This document shows, piece by piece, positions 35,601 to 41,806 of a stretch of DNA of 41,806 bases. The DNA lies in NCBI GenBank assembly GCA_012517255.1, contig JAAYVH010000087.1, positions 1 through 41,806 on the forward strand, read 5' to 3'. The number at the start of each line of letters is the position of its first letter. The stretch's first letter is position 1. The notes under the pieces are model-generated. The model saw only the letters and a list, made by a program, of their open reading frames with translations, made no database searches and had not been told where the DNA came from. The position numbers and the translations under genes were made by a program. Source of the DNA: Chthonomonadales bacterium. Lineage in GTDB: Bacteria > Armatimonadota > Chthonomonadetes > Chthonomonadales > CAJBBX01.

Positions 35601-37332
35601 TCTCGCCCCACGTCACCGCGCCGATCCAGTAGGCGCTGTTGACGGCCTGAAGCAGGAAGCTGGGGTCGAGGCTGTCGCCGTCCATCGGATCGCCGAGATA
35701 GGGGTAACTGTTGCGATAGACGATCATCTCGGCCAGTCGCCATGCCTCTTCAGCAAGCTGGCCTCGTTCCGGGTCGTCGCGGAAGGTGTAGTAGTAGTCC
35801 AACAGGAACTCGCCGCCGTTTGCCGCTCCCATGGAGAACACAGCCCACGGCAGATCGGCCATACCGGCACGGTCATAGAGGCAGTGCCGGGTCCACTTCA
35901 CCATGCCGTCTATGTACTTCAGGTACCGCTGATCGCGCTCGGAACGGTAGAACCAGAGCATGGCGGACGCGATGCCCCAGTTGAACATGTGGCGCGTGCC
36001 GGTGGCGTTCGCGCCGCCCAGACCTGCCTTGAACTGCCCATGAAGCGGATGCTTCCATACGTAGCAGACATCGTCGCCGTACCGCTCCTCGACGGCCTCA
36101 GGCATGAGCATCTCGATCTGCCGCTTGAGCTCGGCGAGTCCTGCCGAATCGCCCACGGAGAAGGCATAGCGGCACGCCTTGCCGGTCTGATGCGCGATCA
36201 GTTGAACCGCGCCGGGATCGAAGAACGCCTTCTCGCAGCGTTCGTAGGGCACCAGCAAGATAGGCGCGACGCCCTGAGTAGGGTACGTCTTGGCGAGACC
36301 GAGATCGTGCAGGAATCGCGTCTGCGACGCTTCCAGACCCTGCTTGAGCCACGCCATGTCGTTCATGCGCGGCGCCGGCGGAAGACTGTCGCGATACCGG
36401 CTCGTCAGGGATCGGAGCACGAACCGATTGGGATCGTCATGGGAGGGAAGGTCGGTGTGATACAGGATGCGGAACGTCGTCGCAACGGTGACAGGCCCTT
36501 CGGGGAGCCTCAGGCGCATCCAGTCTTCGGCATACGGCCATGATAGGCAGAAGAACTGCCCTGGGTGATCCTCGAGCCTTGCGCAGTAGCTTGATGCGAC
36601 GTACTTCGCCCACCGATCCGAGAACAGCGTCTCGCCGAACTCGTAGGCCACAAAGAGGCGGCTCTGCGGGGACCACAGGCCCACCGCAGGCACAGGCGCA
36701 GCGCCCATGGCGGGAGCATAGCTCCAGTTGTCGCACCAGTCCCCCCTCATCGGCCCCATGGTTATGGGATAGGGATCAATGGATGGCCCGGGATAGAGGA
36801 TGCTGTGCTGATAGAACATCTGCCCCTGATCGGCATCAGCCGGCAGCGAACAGCGCAGGAAGTAAACCGGGCTCAGATTGCGCCACGCTGACCGCCAGCG
36901 TTCCTCGTCGAAACGCTTCATCACCAGACGAAAGCTAACCTCAGGCCAGGGATCGCCCGCCGTAAGGGCAACCGTGACCGTCGTATCGGGGCCGAGTTCG
37001 GGCGTGCCCGTCCCCGGCGTGTCGAATCCTGTGAAGTGCAGGGCCTTGCCGTCGGCCCTCACGCCGGTGCATGTCCATCTCCCGCCCGACGACCAGCGCA
37101 CTTCCGCAACCGGCTTCCATCCGTCGCGACTCTGCGCAGCCAGGTCGAAGCCTACGCAGACGTCGTCGTGACGGATCGCCCTTACCCGCGTATGGTCGTT
37201 GGCGATTTCCTGGGCAGCGCATCGTACAGCCAGCGCGCAGGCACAGGCTAGAAGGAGCAACCGGCAGGCGGCAGCTACCCGTGAGCGAACCTGATCGCGA
37301 CGCTTCGCGTGGCAACGGTTGATGTCACTCAT
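32668..37332 (-). CDS. Giant secreted protein of unknown function (1554 residues)
   Basis: The longest gene in the window. It has a signal peptide (LLLLACACALAVRCAAQ, about 24-41). Residues about 45-330 look beta-rich. About 435-665 form a helical repeat with (alpha/alpha)-barrel character: HMFNWGIASAMLWFYRS, LPWAVFSMGAANGGEFLLDYYY, and SAYWIGAVTWGEMG. About 700-1430 is mostly beta, with Trp/Gly-rich segments. The last about 115 residues resemble a carbohydrate-binding-type beta domain (FVAVEYLDIG, HYDSLDEAVR, GADFRLSF). I do not recognise the family. An extracellular polysaccharide-active or binding role is inferred from the fold and the GH5-like neighbour. AAGGAG six bases before ATG fixes the start. 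Confidence 0.85.
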   Translation of the reverse strand: MSDINRCHAKRRDQVRSRVAAACRLLLLACACALAVRCAAQEIANDHTRVRAIRHDDVCVGFDLAAQSRDGWKPVAEVRWSSGGRWTCTGVRADGKALHFTGFDTPGTGTPELGPDTTVTVALTAGDPWPEVSFRLVMKRFDEERWRSAWRNLSPVYFLRCSLPADADQGQMFYQHSILYPGPSIDPYPITMGPMRGDWCDNWSYAPAMGAAPVPAVGLWSPQSRLFVAYEFGETLFSDRWAKYVASSYCARLEDHPGQFFCLSWPYAEDWMRLRLPEGPVTVATTFRILYHTDLPSHDDPNRFVLRSLTSRYRDSLPPAPRMNDMAWLKQGLEASQTRFLHDLGLAKTYPTQGVAPILLVPYERCEKAFFDPGAVQLIAHQTGKACRYAFSVGDSAGLAELKRQIEMLMPEAVEERYGDDVCYVWKHPLHGQFKAGLGGANATGTRHMFNWGIASAMLWFYRSERDQRYLKYIDGMVKWTRHCLYDRAGMADLPWAVFSMGAANGGEFLLDYYYTFRDDPERGQLAEEAWRLAEMIVYRNSYPYLGDPMDGDSLDPSFLLQAVNSAYWIGAVTWGEMGRVPEMWIRMYLETGDPLLKYLVRGCLERYYIGTINAAGHYTENLLVFKGGGMSGGWGANNFRWLAEPLGSAILQVDVGPRAALAFCKGTRALDVDEFAYARPANYRFRVVAIGPSAEVPTDPFDIMVTSPHEGILGKAVRINGQPLDEQRYVIGSDGVNALIRGVRVGDVVTIGDPGAGGQREPGPTEAILPERRAFHPAPTPDWLQIDLRRQAAIVRRKEAAGMRRGAAPTVAVDNRWSGPWGGLVPGPRVASRIHFTLMDPSVNEGRGAVGMAEPVSVPVAEGGPCVIILGETRAPRPVFGGTRVARCSIDYRDGTSETVVVNYEDGVEISRGMEWYDKEWWLRAFAVGKAGKSIRSLTLQGSSLLFGVVSARTPVARDAIAALRAKQASLRKLHAYRSIQQPTKHVPAAYPWTSGLPYRFIVQLDAPLGASMARVVRVRQDLRVLLRQVGIQKEPDPDSVEAYAIGAGYAKPTRIAAQFCPDSASDPSRGDLLLRLPKPRSAQTIAVYFGPARAGSKRQMPGGSVRFTREGPRAILSNGKLRMAFDLSGKGIGPRMMELGPERGPNWLGPTGHDAGFAHLCACQDNVTWYDFGALQTDDATVEVVDSGPLATTVRFGNLRIYGAGTAVSFAGVGTAGSRAAGVKGVAEWYVRLYADDMRADNWVAYTITDPDTRWTRPMEVRYAPAEPRPGKSGGQQGEHGSWARQGELAIVALDLRPDRNEPAPYFTAEDGNLIGVHIGRATGIGRFVSDVWRIVPVSLSPEAMAAEAEPIGIVQFAVEERVGGRAVRRTPGPIALEEDDADRWEQRVVGQTTALFAAGRPDDEDGLRNKDNPDEGASARKQIGSTWCLTPGLAPNGQPQQFTYFDVLPETAKRVRGKPVFVAVEYLDIGRASMELHYDSLDEAVRKSEIPGAFKDAAAPVSLTNSGRRRTAVFSLPDPRFEDNCNGADFRLSFSGGPVHVVRVALFIPIQ

Positions 37333-37358
37333 ACCATGCTCCTTAGGCAGCCGGAGCC

Positions 37359-38915
37359 CTACTCGTTCGAGAGGAACGCCCGGATCCGCTCGGCAATGGC
37401 GTCGGCATCTCTCAGGAGCGGCGTATCGGTTCCGGCCGTGCGAACTGCATCAGAGGCGTTGGCCTCACGACGGAAGGCCTCGATGGCGTCGAGAGTGGCC
37501 CTGGCGGCTGCGCGGGCCTCATCCTTGCGTCCCATCTCCGCAAGGATGTCGAACCGTGCCGACAGCGCGCGGAATCGCTGCCGCACGTCGGCCACGGCGG
37601 CCCAACGCTCTGCGGTTTCGGCTGCGGCGACCAGATCGCCAGTCTGACGGCGCACCTGGGTCAGCATCCGCAGCGCCTCCGATGCCACCCTCTGACCGGG
37701 TTGCGCTCGCAGCGCGGACTCGCACGCTTCGGCTGCCGCGCCCATGTCGCCAAGGTCCACATACTCCCGAGCCATTCGAACCAGCATCCCCGGGGCATGC
37801 GGTCCGTTCGGATAGGCACCAACCGCCGTCTTGAACACGGCTATGCGCTCCGCCGGAGTCTGCGCATGCTGACCGACGAGACGCGTGTAGAGCTCCGCGA
37901 TGTTCGATCCCCAGATGCTGCGCGTGCGCCTTCTCATGAGGTTCTCGACGTCTCGCCGGTGCCGTGCCGTGTTGCCATACACGTCGGCGTCCTCCCCTGC
38001 CGCAAGGCGCCACGTGTTCGGGATCTCCCCCACGTACGCGGCGAATGCCGGGCCAAAGAGCCATCGGACCGGCAGCGGACCGAACGGCCCAAGCTGTTGC
38101 CGTATCCATGCCGTGTCGTCGGGATAGAGGTCGGCCCGATGGGCATAGAGGTAGCCCACCTTGAGCGCTGCGCCCGATGCGGCATAGAGGATGGGAATGG
38201 CGAGTGCGGTCGCCAGAGCCCGACGGCGCTGGCGTGAGGACGCCTGCGAACCCAGCGTGAAGATCAGCCGCCTGTGATAGAGATACAGCGCAGCTGCGAG
38301 GCAGAGCAAGATGGCTTTCGCATGCCAGGGGTAGCGCGTGAACACCGTCGTGCGGTGGACCGCCTCCGACACCATCGAATCGGACACGGTCTGCAGAGAG
38401 AGAAACGGCTGGATCGCCACGCCCGGCGCAAGATCCATGGCCCACCACGCTGCAGCGACCGCGAACCCGGCCCACGCGTTCCTGAACAGCGTGGCGAACG
38501 TGAGCGCGAGAAGGGCCATGAACAACGTCGACGGGATGCACGCGAGCGCCGCCGGCGCGATGGGATACGGCTCCCACCCGTAGTAGAACGCCGCCAGCGA
38601 CAACGCGGCAAGCGCCCAGACGAGCGCCATGACCACAATCAGCCGGATCAGCACCACCTTGGCAATGTCCACCGGCTTGGACGCGAGTATGGCGCCGATG
38701 CCGCTCCTGTACTCGGCGCTGAGCAAGTGCGCGCTCAGGAATGCCGCCAGCAAGGGGGGCGTCGTCTCCACCACATGCGCGGGTAGATTCTCGTTGAACC
38801 GCAGCGTGATCAGGTTCCAGAAGACCACAAGCTGGCTCGCCGCGATGGGAAAGACCAGCAGCCACCAGTTGCGGAACATAACGACTCGGAAGTTATAGCG
38901 GAGCAGACGGATCAT
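37359..38915 (-). CDS. ABC-2-type permease fused to a TPR-like helical domain
   Basis: Protein of 518 residues. The first about 255 form an ABC-2-type membrane domain: segments near 18-37, 87-111, 120-142, 147-165, 199-214 and 233-255, with the typical LSAEYRSGIGAILASKPV after the first segments. Residues about 340-480 are a soluble helical array with TPR-like pairs (PNGPHAPGMLVRMAREYVDLGD; GDLVAAAETAERWAAVAD). The ATG overlaps the stop of the preceding permease as ATGA. The pair presumably forms a heterodimeric channel with the ATPase. A TPR tail on an ABC-2 subunit is unusual and may recruit a partner protein. Confidence 0.82.
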   Translation of the reverse strand: MIRLLRYNFRVVMFRNWWLLVFPIAASQLVVFWNLITLRFNENLPAHVVETTPPLLAAFLSAHLLSAEYRSGIGAILASKPVDIAKVVLIRLIVVMALVWALAALSLAAFYYGWEPYPIAPAALACIPSTLFMALLALTFATLFRNAWAGFAVAAAWWAMDLAPGVAIQPFLSLQTVSDSMVSEAVHRTTVFTRYPWHAKAILLCLAAALYLYHRRLIFTLGSQASSRQRRRALATALAIPILYAASGAALKVGYLYAHRADLYPDDTAWIRQQLGPFGPLPVRWLFGPAFAAYVGEIPNTWRLAAGEDADVYGNTARHRRDVENLMRRRTRSIWGSNIAELYTRLVGQHAQTPAERIAVFKTAVGAYPNGPHAPGMLVRMAREYVDLGDMGAAAEACESALRAQPGQRVASEALRMLTQVRRQTGDLVAAAETAERWAAVADVRQRFRALSARFDILAEMGRKDEARAAARATLDAIEAFRREANASDAVRTAGTDTPLLRDADAIAERIRAFLSNE

Positions 38916-40198
38916 CGTGGCTCCTCCGCGATGCGCTGCAATACCGACTGCAAGAGCCGAGGTCCGTCATAGGTCGAGATGCCCTCGATCATGTCCCGGA
39001 TGCGTCTGCGGCGGTCCGTCACGACGACGAACGGCATGTCCGTTACGCGATACGCCCCCGCCACCGGCGACGCATCGGCAGCCCTCGGGGCGTGATGCGA
39101 CCCCCAATCGGTTAGCACGGGGAAGCGCACCCCCTCGCCGCGAGCCAGTGTCGCTCCGGCTCCGGTATCGTTGGAAATGCAGACCGCCACGGGAAGCACG
39201 CCGAAGCGCCCATAGGCGCGATGCAATGCTCGCATCCTGCCGAGGAGCAGCGCGCCCTCCTCCGAATGAGGGTCCAGCAGCCCGACGACAAACACCTTTC
39301 CGGGTGCATCCGCGAGCGAAAACAGCCGACCGTGTTGGTCGGGCAACAGGAAACCGGGAGCGACTCCCTCGACAACGGCGTCCTGGCGGGCGATCTCCGC
39401 CATCAGAGGCGACTCCCGCATCAGCGGATCATGGCCGTCGCGCACCGTAATCCATGAGGCCCACAGAGCGATTGCCAACCCGGCCGGCGGCAGGACCCGA
39501 CACCACAGGGCTGGAACGCTCAGTCCCCGTCGCGATGGCCGGTAGAAGCGCGCGGCAAAACCGACAAAGAACAAGCCAAGGGCCGCGAACGCAAGCAGAT
39601 TCTGCGTGTAGTAGGGATAGTAGACCTTGGCGAGGAAGGCCTGTCCCGCCATGGTAACCACCCAGTAGAGCCCCACCAATGCGCCCGCTAGCGGCGTGTC
39701 TGCAATGAGCGCAAGGGCGTAGGCCGCGCTTGACGCGAAGAACAGTACGATGGCGGCGCGCCCAAACTGCGTCACGAATGCCGTCGCGCCCATCAAGGTG
39801 CCGGAATGAAACCAGCGGGAGATCAGCGCCCCGAAGAACAGCGCCGACAACAGGAGCAGCAACTGCAGATATGCCCCCACGTATCGAGCCGCGACCAGCC
39901 GCTCTGTCGTCTGAGGTTTGGACCAGACCATCGCAGTCGCGCCCAGCGCAGTGTCGCGAGCCGCCGTCATGGAGAGGAAGTAGACCGCCACAAAGGCCAG
40001 ATAGGTGCATGCGGCATCGCCTGTGGTGATCGCTGCCAGTCCCGCGCCTCCGCCGCCGGCGCGACCAAGGAACCACCCCGCCAGAAGAGCTGCGAACACC
40101 GCGACGCGCTGTGCCGTGCCGCCCAACGCGATGCGCGCTTCGGCCCGGGCGAGCGCATAGAGCGGAGCGCGGCCTGACGCCGATGATGCGTCAGTCAT
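38912..40198 (-). CDS. ABC-2-type permease fused to a cysteine-less thioredoxin-fold domain
   Basis: Protein of 428 residues. Residues 1-255 hold about six membrane segments (30-47, 58-80, 105-125, 146-168, about 172-190, 200-217, 235-252). From about 273 on there is a redoxin/TlpA-like domain: VAPGFLLPDQHGRLFSLAD (279-297), the strand KVFVVGLLDPHSEEGALLLGRMRALH, and the cis-Pro MPFVVV (388-393). At the CxxC position the sequence is DPHS, so no redox cysteines are present. ATG 40198 has GGAGAGG upstream. It lies 99 bases after the ATPase gene. Its partner permease is coupled by ATGA. Confidence 0.85.
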   Translation of the reverse strand: MTDASSASGRAPLYALARAEARIALGGTAQRVAVFAALLAGWFLGRAGGGGAGLAAITTGDAACTYLAFVAVYFLSMTAARDTALGATAMVWSKPQTTERLVAARYVGAYLQLLLLLSALFFGALISRWFHSGTLMGATAFVTQFGRAAIVLFFASSAAYALALIADTPLAGALVGLYWVVTMAGQAFLAKVYYPYYTQNLLAFAALGLFFVGFAARFYRPSRRGLSVPALWCRVLPPAGLAIALWASWITVRDGHDPLMRESPLMAEIARQDAVVEGVAPGFLLPDQHGRLFSLADAPGKVFVVGLLDPHSEEGALLLGRMRALHRAYGRFGVLPVAVCISNDTGAGATLARGEGVRFPVLTDWGSHHAPRAADASPVAGAYRVTDMPFVVVTDRRRRIRDMIEGISTYDGPRLLQSVLQRIAEEPR

Positions 40199-40268
40199 GA
40201 CGACCTCTCCGTCGCGTCAGTTGGCCGACTAGTGGCGGCCCGTGCCATGGCCGGGGATCAAGCAAGGC

Positions 40269-40282
40269 CGCAAAAACTTGCG
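40269..40282. other. Small hairpin between ATPase and permease genes
   Basis: A 5-base inverted repeat (CGCAA / TTGCG) with a 4-base loop lies in the 99-base gap 40199-40297. No T-run follows. The rest of the gap shows no promoter or gene. Confidence 0.3.
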
Positions 40283-40297
40283 CAGGTAACCAAAGCA

Positions 40298-41179
40298 TCA
40301 GTTCGTCGCCGGAGCCGCGTGCATCAAGCCGATATAGGCGTCGTCCATCGTCGGCTCAACCGGCGTCGCCTCTCGGCCATCCACCTGATCGGCAATGATG
40401 CGCACCGTAATATGATCGCCTGTGCGCTGGAGCGCAGTCTCGACGTATTGTCCTCGGATGGCCGCCAGTTCGGGCCCAGTAGCCTGAACTTCCCAGACGC
40501 GGCCGCGCACCGCCGTTCGCATGTCATCGGGAGTACCCGTGAATCGGATGCGACCTTCATGAAGCACCGCAACGGTGTCCGCGATGGCTGCCACATCCTC
40601 GATGAGATGCGTCGAGAGGATCACCACCCTGTCCTGTCCCAGCTCGGTTAGCATGGACCGGACGCGGATACGCTCCTCGGGGTCGAGGCCGGCCGTCGGC
40701 TCATCCACGATCAGCAGCCTGGGTTCGTTGAGCAATGCCTGAGCAAGGCCGACACGCTGCCGCATGCCGCCTGACAGGTGCGCGATAGCCCGGTCGCGCA
40801 CGTCCATCAGATTGACGCGCGCCATGGCGTCCTCGATGCGCCGCGTCCGCTCCGCGGTGTCTTTGATGTTGTAGAGCAGACCGATGTAATCGAGCGTCTC
40901 GAACACGCTCAGCGACGGATACAGCCCGAAGTCCTGCGGCAAGTAGCCCAGGAGGGAGCGCACCTGATGCTTCTCTCGCCGTATGTCGTGGCCGCCCACA
41001 CGGGCCGTGCCGCGCGTGGGCTCCAGCAGGGTTGTCAGCATGGACATCAGCGTGCTCTTTCCTGCGCCATTCGGTCCGAGAAGGGCGAAGATGCCCTGCC
41101 CGATGGTCAGGGTAGTCTCATAGAGGCCAACGACACCGCCCTCGTAGTCCTTCCGCAGGCCGTCAATCTCGATGTTCAG
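40298..41179 (-). CDS. ABC transporter ATPase, starting with CTG
   Basis: ABC-2-type exporter ATPase, 293 residues. Walker A GPNGAGKST is at 35-43, Q-loop Gln82, signature LSGGM at 135-139, Walker B LLIVDEP at 155-161 and H-loop His191; the domain is complete. It powers the two fused permeases downstream. No ATG, GTG or TTG lies between an in-frame TGA (41194-41192) and residue 45, which is already past Walker A. The only start that gives a whole domain is CTG 41179, with AAGGAGG exactly six bases upstream and overlapping the previous stop as CTGA. Confidence 0.92.
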   Translation of the reverse strand: MNIEIDGLRKDYEGGVVGLYETTLTIGQGIFALLGPNGAGKSTLMSMLTTLLEPTRGTARVGGHDIRREKHQVRSLLGYLPQDFGLYPSLSVFETLDYIGLLYNIKDTAERTRRIEDAMARVNLMDVRDRAIAHLSGGMRQRVGLAQALLNEPRLLIVDEPTAGLDPEERIRVRSMLTELGQDRVVILSTHLIEDVAAIADTVAVLHEGRIRFTGTPDDMRTAVRGRVWEVQATGPELAAIRGQYVETALQRTGDHITVRIIADQVDGREATPVEPTMDDAYIGLMHAAPATN

Positions 41180-41806
41180 CTTCCCCCTCCTTCAGCAAGC
41201 TTCCTCGTGCCCTTGCTTGGATCCATCCCTCCGGCCTGTGCCAGCTCCGGCACAGTCACGCGGCGAATGGCGTTGGCGTCGGTATCAGCGACGATGATGC
41301 GACCACGCGCATCCATGGCAAGACCGCCGATACGCCCGAAGAGAGCCCGATCTCCCGCGAAGTCGCGCCAGCCCCGCATACTGCCGGGGTCCTGGAATCC
41401 GCCGGCGAGCACCTGTGCAGTCCCGTCACGTATCCACAGGAGCGCGCCCTGGGTCGCGTCCGCGGCGATGTATCCGCCCGCAGGGCTCGGCAGTATCGCG
41501 CCGGGGTGTTTGAGCGGCATAGCGTCCATGCCAACCGTAACGGGCGGCATCCCGGTTCCATTGACGAGGATCACTCCGGCGTCCGGGGCCGATGCAATGA
41601 AGGGACTGGCCCCTGTGACCCAGACCGGAGCAGCCTGCATAGGCGTTCCGGCGTCCGCGACGCCATTCAGCGTAACGCGCCTGATGCGCCGGTTGCCGGC
41701 ATCCGCCACCCACAGCCCGGGGGTCGGCAGCGCGGTGAAGCAGAGCGACACGGGCGTATGGAATCGGGCTGCATTGCCCGCGCCCGCTGCGAAGCCCATA
41801 TGGCCG
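41176..41806 (-). CDS. NHL-repeat-like beta-propeller protein, C-terminal part (cut by right window edge)
   Basis: The frame runs off the right edge; the last 209 residues are visible. They contain NHL-type blade motifs: PGLWVADAGNRRIRRVTLNG, GGLAMDARGRIIVADTDANAIRRVT, and GGYIAADATQGALLWIRDG. Such propellers usually bind proteins or glycans outside the cell or in the periplasm, and signal-sequence information is outside the window. The stop overlaps the CTG of the ATPase (CTGA). It appears to be the gene before, or the first of, the ABC locus, and an in-frame ATG at 41799 is not evidence of the true start. Confidence 0.75.
   Translation of the reverse strand, partial: GHMGFAAGAGNAARFHTPVSLCFTALPTPGLWVADAGNRRIRRVTLNGVADAGTPMQAAPVWVTGASPFIASAPDAGVILVNGTGMPPVTVGMDAMPLKHPGAILPSPAGGYIAADATQGALLWIRDGTAQVLAGGFQDPGSMRGWRDFAGDRALFGRIGGLAMDARGRIIVADTDANAIRRVTVPELAQAGGMDPSKGTRKLAEGGGS
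41177..41192 (-). promoter_or_regulatory. Ribosome binding site and CTG start of the ABC ATPase
   Basis: AAGGAGG (41192-41186), a full match to the 16S 3' end, is followed after GGGAAG by CTG (41179-41177). The preceding gene ends with TGA at 41178-41176. This is the strongest ribosome binding site in the locus and supports initiation at CTG. Confidence 0.7.

Noticed and set aside
37519-38865. Second long minus-strand frame of 448 codons
   Set aside because: It is a shifted frame within the permease-TPR gene, which has convincing membrane segments and an ATGA junction.
1-41806. tRNA, rRNA, CRISPR, mobile element or prophage
   Set aside because: All gaps are short and none shows a cloverleaf, spaced repeats, a transposase frame or terminal inverted repeats that I can recognise by eye.

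Overview
The window is GC-rich bacterial chromosome, densely packed with about 31 protein genes. No tRNA, rRNA, CRISPR array, insertion sequence or prophage is visible. No gene-free stretch exceeds 300 bases; the longest are about 190 bases each, at 1198-1388 and 15339-15532. The gene set points to an uncultured-type lineage such as Armatimonadota or a related PVC/FCB-like group. Supporting signs are lysine synthesis by LL-diaminopimelate aminotransferase, several Gfo/Idh/MocA oxidoreductases (one with a Tat signal), a large multi-spanning membrane protein of the DUF6785/DUF6784 kind, a non-pyrrolysine MttB homologue and secreted clan-A glycosidases. This placement is an inference from gene content only.

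Layout. 1-1197: 5' part of gyrB (minus) with a well-formed sigma70 promoter. 1389-3609: a divergent pair, a GHMP sugar kinase (minus) and a Gfo/Idh/MocA protein (plus). 3667-11330: a ten-gene minus-strand operon reading hisD, hisB, NAD-epimerase, hisH, hisA, two tandem small membrane/coiled-coil proteins, sucD, mdh and an inositol-monophosphatase-family gene. Most junctions overlap or are separated by a few bases. The last gene is a good candidate for the histidinol-phosphate phosphatase (HisN type), because hisB here encodes only the dehydratase. 11457-13914: dapL and hflX, divergent from hisD across a compact two-way promoter. 13911-15338: an mttB-family gene whose stop overlaps that of hflX in a shared CTAG.

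15533-23885 (plus): Tat-exported Gfo/Idh/MocA protein, thioredoxin-domain DUF255/YyaL protein, M42-like peptidase, HAD phosphatase, Gfo/Idh/MocA protein and SSS-family solute symporter. The three genes from the M42 homologue to the second Gfo/Idh are translationally coupled. 23914-26974 (minus): Tat/lipoprotein clan-A glycosidase-like protein, methyltransferase and class II aldolase. 27032-31493 (plus): Eis-like acetyltransferase, DUF6785-like membrane protein and a zinc-ribbon/DUF2157-like membrane protein.

31503-41806 (minus) is the most unusual part. It is an ABC-type locus reading, in transcription order: NHL-repeat protein (cut by the window edge), ABC ATPase, permease fused to a thioredoxin-fold domain without cysteines, permease fused to a TPR-like helical domain, a 1554-residue secreted protein of unknown function, and a secreted GH5-like glycosidase. 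The ATPase appears to start with a CTG codon that overlaps the upstream TGA stop as CTGA, behind a perfect Shine-Dalgarno sequence. Together these look like a membrane transporter/secreted-glycan-enzyme system that I do not recognise as a described one.
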